Shown here piece by piece: positions 60,305 through 64,000 of a stretch of DNA of 64,000 bases (position 1 is its first letter; each line of letters starts with the position of its first letter). The DNA comes from Chitinophaga pinensis. Lineage in GTDB: Bacteria; Bacteroidota; Bacteroidia; Chitinophagales; Chitinophagaceae. The stretch covers positions 4,960,001 to 5,024,000 of the forward strand of contig LR632930.1 of assembly GCA_902167325.1 (NCBI GenBank), in the 5' to 3' direction. Made by a program: the position numbers and the translations under genes. The notes under the pieces were generated by a model that was given only the letters and a program-made list of their open reading frames with translations, did not search any database and was not told the origin of the DNA.

Positions 60305-61384
60305 TTACTGGCTGATATAAATTTTATGGCCTGAACTGGTGTACTGAAATGGTATGGTCTGCTGTAATTCAAGAATGATCTCGTGAACGGATTCGTCGGA
60401 GAATGTTCCTGTTATGCGTATTTCCTGAAACACAGGATCGTTGAAATAAATATCTGTATTGAATTTGCGTTGCAGTTCATTGGCCACGTCGCGGAAGCGG
60501 GCGGCTTTGAAAACGAGTTTATTCTTCATCCAGGCGGTTTCATCGAAACTGCTGTCTGTCTGATTGAACATCACCTGCTGGAGTGAAACGGTTTCCCGCT
60601 GCTTCTCGCGGCTGACGGCAGGTGTGCCTGACAGATCGTGCTGCTGGCTGATGGTCACCTTCTCCCGGGGCCGCAGCATAATCACCCTTTCCGGATCTTT
60701 GGCTGAAGTAAGCTGGATGGTGCCTGTAAAGAGGGATGCTTCCACCACAGCGTCTTCCGGGTAAGCTTTCACGTTGAACGTAGTACCCAGCACCTTCACG
60801 TCCACACTGCCAGTGGAAACGATCATGGGCATGCCGGGGTTCTTCACCACATCGAAGTACGCTTCCCCTTCCAGTTTTATCTCCCGGTTCTTTACGCCAA
60901 AGTCTTTATTATAACTGAGGCGGCTGCCGGAGTTGAGGGTTACCACCGACCCGTCGGGCAGGTGAACCGTAGTTTTAGCACCGCGCTCTGTGTTGATCTT
61001 GTTGTACAAGGGACCGTTATTGCCCAGTTGCGGCAGTAGTAAGATGAATACGATAGCGGCTACGTTTACCAGTCCGGCTATGTAGAGCTTCGCATAACGT
61101 TTGAAGTGGGAAGGCTTTGCTGCAATGATTGGTTCCACGGCCTCTTCGGTTTCTTCCGGCGCTGTTGCCTGTGCTGCCAAAGCCTTCTTCAGCCGCATTT
61201 TACTTCTTTTAAGGGCATCCTCATCTTCCTGTGGCACTACTTCCAGTCCGTATACGGCATGGAGGATCTCGCTCTGCTGAAAGTCGTGCTGATAGGCTTT
61301 CAACAGCCCGTCGAGTTCATGCAGCTCCTGCTCCGTGATCTCATGACTGAATTTTTTAGCGAGTAGTTCCCAGATTCTGTTCAT
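60305..61384 (-). CDS. FecR-type anti-sigma factor (GH116 locus)
   Basis: A 359-residue single-pass protein. The cytoplasmic helical part contains ITEQELHELDGLLKAYQHDF. The membrane helix is LYIAGLVNVAAIVFILLLPQL. The FecR domain (KTTVHLPDGSVVTLNSGSRL, VLGTTFNVKAYPEDAVVEAS) precedes a DUF4974 domain (FKAARFRDVANELQRKFNTD, ITGTFSDESVHEIILELQQT). It lies 74 bases after the sigma factor gene and 143 bases before SusC, in the same direction. A 7-bp hairpin (60285-60305) overlaps its stop codon but lacks a T-run, so read-through into susC is possible. Confidence 0.92.
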   Translation of the reverse strand: MNRIWELLAKKFSHEITEQELHELDGLLKAYQHDFQQSEILHAVYGLEVVPQEDEDALKRSKMRLKKALAAQATAPEETEEAVEPIIAAKPSHFKRYAKLYIAGLVNVAAIVFILLLPQLGNNGPLYNKINTERGAKTTVHLPDGSVVTLNSGSRLSYNKDFGVKNREIKLEGEAYFDVVKNPGMPMIVSTGSVDVKVLGTTFNVKAYPEDAVVEASLFTGTIQLTSAKDPERVIMLRPREKVTISQQHDLSGTPAVSREKQRETVSLQQVMFNQTDSSFDETAWMKNKLVFKAARFRDVANELQRKFNTDIYFNDPVFQEIRITGTFSDESVHEIILELQQTIPFQYTSSGHKIYISQ

Positions 61385-61458
61385 TGGAAAAATGCCGGTC
61401 GTTTAATAGTAGGAGTAATAAAAATACCCGGCACCCTTAAAAGAAAATAAAAAAATAA

Positions 61459-62013
61459 TCAGATCGTGGAAAAGGTGATGGCTTTGCCCAGCTTTTTGAT
61501 GGCGATACCCATCTGGGCTTCCACGGTTTTAGGGGAGAGATTGAGTATTTCCGCTACTTCGCGGTATTTGAAAGATTGCTCTTTCACCAGCTGGAACACC
61601 AGCTTGCATTTGGGTGGCAGCTGGTTGATGGCCACATTGATACGGTGGAGCATTTCGGAAGAGATAAGGAGATCTTCCGGTGAGCGGGCCAGTTCCAGTT
61701 TGAAATCATCTATCTGATCCAGCGGATCGGTGAGGTGAAGCTGTTGTTTGAGCCAGGTAAAGGCTTTGTTACGGGCAATTACGTACAGGTATACTTCCGG
61801 ATTGCGGACCTCCGCCAGCTTATCGCGCCGCTGCCAGAGTTCCACGAAAACATCGCTGGCCAGCTCTTCAGCAGATTCGCGGTGTTTTGCGAGGGAAAGG
61901 ATGAGTTTGAAGATGCGGTTGAAGTACAGTCCGTGCAATTGCATCAGCACGGCTTCCCCGCCTGCCTTTGGCAGCAGCTGGAATAGAAACGCGGCATCTG
62001 ATCTTGCTGTCAT
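61459..62013 (-). CDS. ECF-type RNA polymerase sigma factor (GH116 locus)
   Basis: The start at ATG 62013 (MTARSDAAFLFQLLPKAGGE) gives 184 residues. The upstream in-frame codons look non-coding. Region 2 reads IFKLILSLAKHRESAEELAS, DVFVELWQRRDKL. Region 4 reads INQLPPKCKLVFQLVKEQSF and YREVAEILNLSPKTVEAQMG. It is the first gene of the sigma-FecR-SusC-SusD series and would drive the locus when the SusC STN signals ligand through FecR. The regional layout differs from the 43.9 kb pair, where sigma and FecR genes diverge. Confidence 0.92.
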   Translation of the reverse strand: MTARSDAAFLFQLLPKAGGEAVLMQLHGLYFNRIFKLILSLAKHRESAEELASDVFVELWQRRDKLAEVRNPEVYLYVIARNKAFTWLKQQLHLTDPLDQIDDFKLELARSPEDLLISSEMLHRINVAINQLPPKCKLVFQLVKEQSFKYREVAEILNLSPKTVEAQMGIAIKKLGKAITFSTI

Positions 62014-62157
62014 AACGTTTGCTTCAAAAACGGGCGGTAACGGAGACGTGTAAACCGGCAATAAATAAAAGCTACCTGCATTAAATTGGCAAGCGTTCAG
62101 CAAAAAACAACAAGCAATAATCAAAATACCATCATGGCATGGGGAGCAATATGTATG

Positions 62158-63018
62158 TTATGTTTGTGACAGGAGGACGATGCCGGCCAGGATGACTACG
62201 GCGGCCAGGAGTCTTTTCCGGCTGTCTTTCTCCTTCAATACATTAATCCCGAAGAAAACGCCGAAAACGATGCTCACTTCCCTAACCGGGGCCACGTAAT
62301 GGACAGGGGTTGTTTTCATGGCGATGAGCACCAACAGGTACGACAGTGGCTGGAGTACCGCCACGCCCAGTATCTGCTTCCAGTGGAGTTTTATTTCAAC
62401 ACCGATTTCGTGCCGCCTGCCCCAGGTAACGGGCAGCAGCAATACCAGCGGAAGAATCATGGATGCAAATGCGATCACGATGGCCGACACACCATAGTCT
62501 GCCACGGCGGCTTTATCCCACAGGGTATACCCGGCAATAAAGAACCCCGTCAGCAACCCGAAATACACGCCATGCCGTACAGATTTCCCTTCATTGCCAC
62601 TACTGAGCCACGCCAGTACACATACCCCGGCAATGATGAGGAGGAAACCGCAAACAGCCCAGATGCCCATCCGCTCCCCAAAAATCAGTACCGCCCCCAA
62701 TACGGAAAACAAGGGTCCGGCCCCTCTGGCTACGGGGTATACTACCGAGAGGTCGCCCTTCCGGTACCCGGCCTGCAGGGCCACGAAGTAGAAGATATGC
62801 AGCAATCCGCTGCCCAATGCCAGCGTAAGGGCTGCCTGGTTCAGCTGCAACGGGGCATGCAGCAGCTCACGGAGCAGGAAAGGCAGGAATAAGACCGCGG
62901 AAAAAAGAGAAACCAGCCAGAAGAACAGCAATCCGCCTTTTACCTGTTTCGTAAGCAGGTTCCACAGCGCATGAAGCACCGCGGCGGCGAGAACAAGGAG
63001 CAGGGATGTGGGGCTCAT
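62158..63018 (-). CDS. EamA/DMT-family transporter
   Basis: A 286-residue membrane protein with about ten helices in two five-helix EamA halves. The first half has AAVLHALWNLLTKQVKGGLL and PVARGAGPLFSVLGAVLIFG. The second has FIAGYTLWDKAAVADYGVSA and PVREVSIVFGVFFGINVLKE, each with the P-x-x-x-x-x-x-x-x-x-G-E/K pattern of the family. DMT transporters export metabolites or amino acids; no substrate can be named. It is probably a single-gene unit between the sigma factor and the divergent cytochrome gene. Confidence 0.85.
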   Translation of the reverse strand: MSPTSLLLVLAAAVLHALWNLLTKQVKGGLLFFWLVSLFSAVLFLPFLLRELLHAPLQLNQAALTLALGSGLLHIFYFVALQAGYRKGDLSVVYPVARGAGPLFSVLGAVLIFGERMGIWAVCGFLLIIAGVCVLAWLSSGNEGKSVRHGVYFGLLTGFFIAGYTLWDKAAVADYGVSAIVIAFASMILPLVLLLPVTWGRRHEIGVEIKLHWKQILGVAVLQPLSYLLVLIAMKTTPVHYVAPVREVSIVFGVFFGINVLKEKDSRKRLLAAVVILAGIVLLSQT

Positions 63019-63163
63019 ATATTGAAGATAAGGAAAATGCCACTGATCAAGTTTTCCGGGAAATATGGCTAATATATAGTATATTACCTATACAGATCAA
63101 TCAAAATAAGGGCAGCAGGCAAAAAACCATGCAAAAATACGCCCAGTTTATATCAATATAATG

Positions 63164-63194
63164 TTTGTGATACAAAGACCAATAGCGTATTTTG
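63164..63194 (+). promoter_or_regulatory. Candidate promoter of the PSCyt1 gene
   Basis: TTTG (63164-63167), 20 bases, TATTTTG (63188-63194). The -7 box is one base shorter than TAnnTTTG. It lies 65 bases before the start at 63259. Confidence 0.45.
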
Positions 63195-63258
63195 TGTGTA
63201 CATATACACTTATGTGATTGATTCCTTTTTGTGAACACTGAAATTGTCTACAGCACCT

Positions 63259-64000
63259 ATGTTCCATCGTTATGCAATATTCACTATCGGTATCCTGACG
63301 GTATTTACCGCCTGCAACAACAATATGCAGGATCGCACAGCAGAAGTGATGCCCGATTCCGTGGATTACAATTTTCATATTCGGCCCATCCTGTCAGACA
63401 GGTGTTTTGCCTGCCATGGCCCGGATGCCAATAAACGGGAGGCCGGCCTGCGGCTGGATATTGCGGACAGCGCCTACAAAGCGTTGCAGGAAACGCCCGG
63501 CCTGCACGCACTGGTACCCGGCAACCCTATGGCTTCTGCCGTGTTCCAGCGTATTACTACGGAAGACAGCACCCAGCGCATGCCCCCGATAACGTCTAAC
63601 ATGACGCTCTCCGGGTTCGAGATCAAACTGATAGAAAAATGGATTAAACAGGGCGCGAAATACAAGCCCCACTGGGCCTTCGTTCCCCCCACCTCCCCTG
63701 CGCTCCCCGAAGTGGACGATGAAGACTGGGTACGCAACGATATCGACCGGTTTACGCTTTCCCACATGGAGCAGAAAGGGCTTAGTCCTAACCCTGCTGC
63801 CGATCCGGAACGCCTGTTAAAACGCCTCTCCCTCGATGTTACCGGCCTGCCGCCTACCATAGACCGTATGGACCGCTTCGCCAAAGACACGAGCGCGAAA
63901 GCATATGAGAAGATGGTGGATGAGCTGCTGGCCGACAGTGCCTATGGCGAAAAAATGGCCATTCACTGGATGGATGTGGCCCGCTATGCAGACTCCCACG
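63259..64000 (+). CDS. PSCyt1-DUF1549 lipoprotein cytochrome (partial)
   Basis: The frame opens at ATG 63259 and is still open at the window end (247 codons). MFHRYAIFTIGILTVFTAC is a lipoprotein signal. Residues 37-110 form the planctomycete-type cytochrome PSCyt1 (HIRPILSDRCFACHGPDANK) with the haem c motif CFACH at 49-53. From about 165 the DUF1549 domain begins (NDIDRFTLSHMEQKGLSPNP, RLLKRLSLDVTGLPP). Such proteins usually continue with DUF1553 and are paired with a DUF1501 protein in carbohydrate or amine oxidation clusters. The enzymatic role is unknown. Confidence 0.85.
   Translation, partial: MFHRYAIFTIGILTVFTACNNNMQDRTAEVMPDSVDYNFHIRPILSDRCFACHGPDANKREAGLRLDIADSAYKALQETPGLHALVPGNPMASAVFQRITTEDSTQRMPPITSNMTLSGFEIKLIEKWIKQGAKYKPHWAFVPPTSPALPEVDDEDWVRNDIDRFTLSHMEQKGLSPNPAADPERLLKRLSLDVTGLPPTIDRMDRFAKDTSAKAYEKMVDELLADSAYGEKMAIHWMDVARYADSH

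Noticed and set aside
60285..60305. Terminator after fecR of the GH116 locus
   Set aside because: A 7-bp stem overlaps the stop codon but has no T-run, so termination is not supported.

Overview
The window reads as chromosomal DNA of a Bacteroidota bacterium, most likely a soil-type Chitinophagaceae close to Chitinophaga. I infer this from four SusC/SusD pairs, ECF sigma/FecR pairs with the Bacteroidota-type C-terminal FecR domain, T9SS-type C-terminal sorting tails, TTTG/TAnnTTTG promoters in place of sigma70 boxes, and several families typical of that group. No rRNA, tRNA, integrase or complete IS element was recognised.

Layout. 1-9.1 kb is housekeeping/accessory: a truncated HTH-TM-periplasmic protein, a secreted jelly-roll protein, DUF1905 and DUF1801 proteins, a 942-residue FAD/Fe-S D-lactate dehydrogenase-type fusion, a DUF3088 protein and a MacB-type permease. 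9.1-12.8 kb holds the 3' stump of an abiEii-like gene, a degenerate 11-bp-period repeat array, a DUF6266-like protein, an esterase, a PepSY-like protein and a methyltransferase. 12.8-25.9 kb is a sialic-acid utilisation locus on the minus strand: FadR-type regulator, SusC, SusD, two lipoprotein sialidases, N-acetylneuraminate lyase, PKD/LamG surface lipoprotein, kelch mutarotase and MFS importer. Together they would cleave sialosides outside the cell, import, anomerise and split Neu5Ac. The ManNAc kinase/epimerase steps must be encoded elsewhere.

26-29.7 kb has a fatty-acid hydroxylase-like membrane protein, an orphan DUF4157-DUF922 double-HExxH protein, a DUF4349 protein and a small secreted protein. 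29.7-36 kb is a ROK regulator diverging from a SusC/SusD pair. 37.2-44.5 kb is a SusC/SusD pair controlled by FecR and an ECF sigma factor. 44.6-49.4 kb holds two divergent secreted multimodular proteins, one with a lyase-like jelly roll and one a GH5 endoglucanase, sharing nearly the same F5/8-type modules and T9SS tails. A second 11-bp-period repeat region follows at 49.5-49.9 kb. 50.3-62 kb is a GH116 locus on the minus strand: ECF sigma, FecR, SusC, SusD, DUF1735/DUF4361-like lipoprotein, GH116 enzyme and an exported RbsD/FucU-like protein. The window ends with an EamA transporter and the start of a planctomycete-type cytochrome (PSCyt1/DUF1549) lipoprotein.

Regulatory logic is visible in the receptors. 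The two SusC proteins next to one-component regulators (GntR, ROK) lack an N-terminal STN domain, and the two next to sigma/FecR pairs have one. The least explained feature is the pair of intergenic 11-bp-period arrays, 40 kb apart, which share an 18-bp segment with one mismatch.
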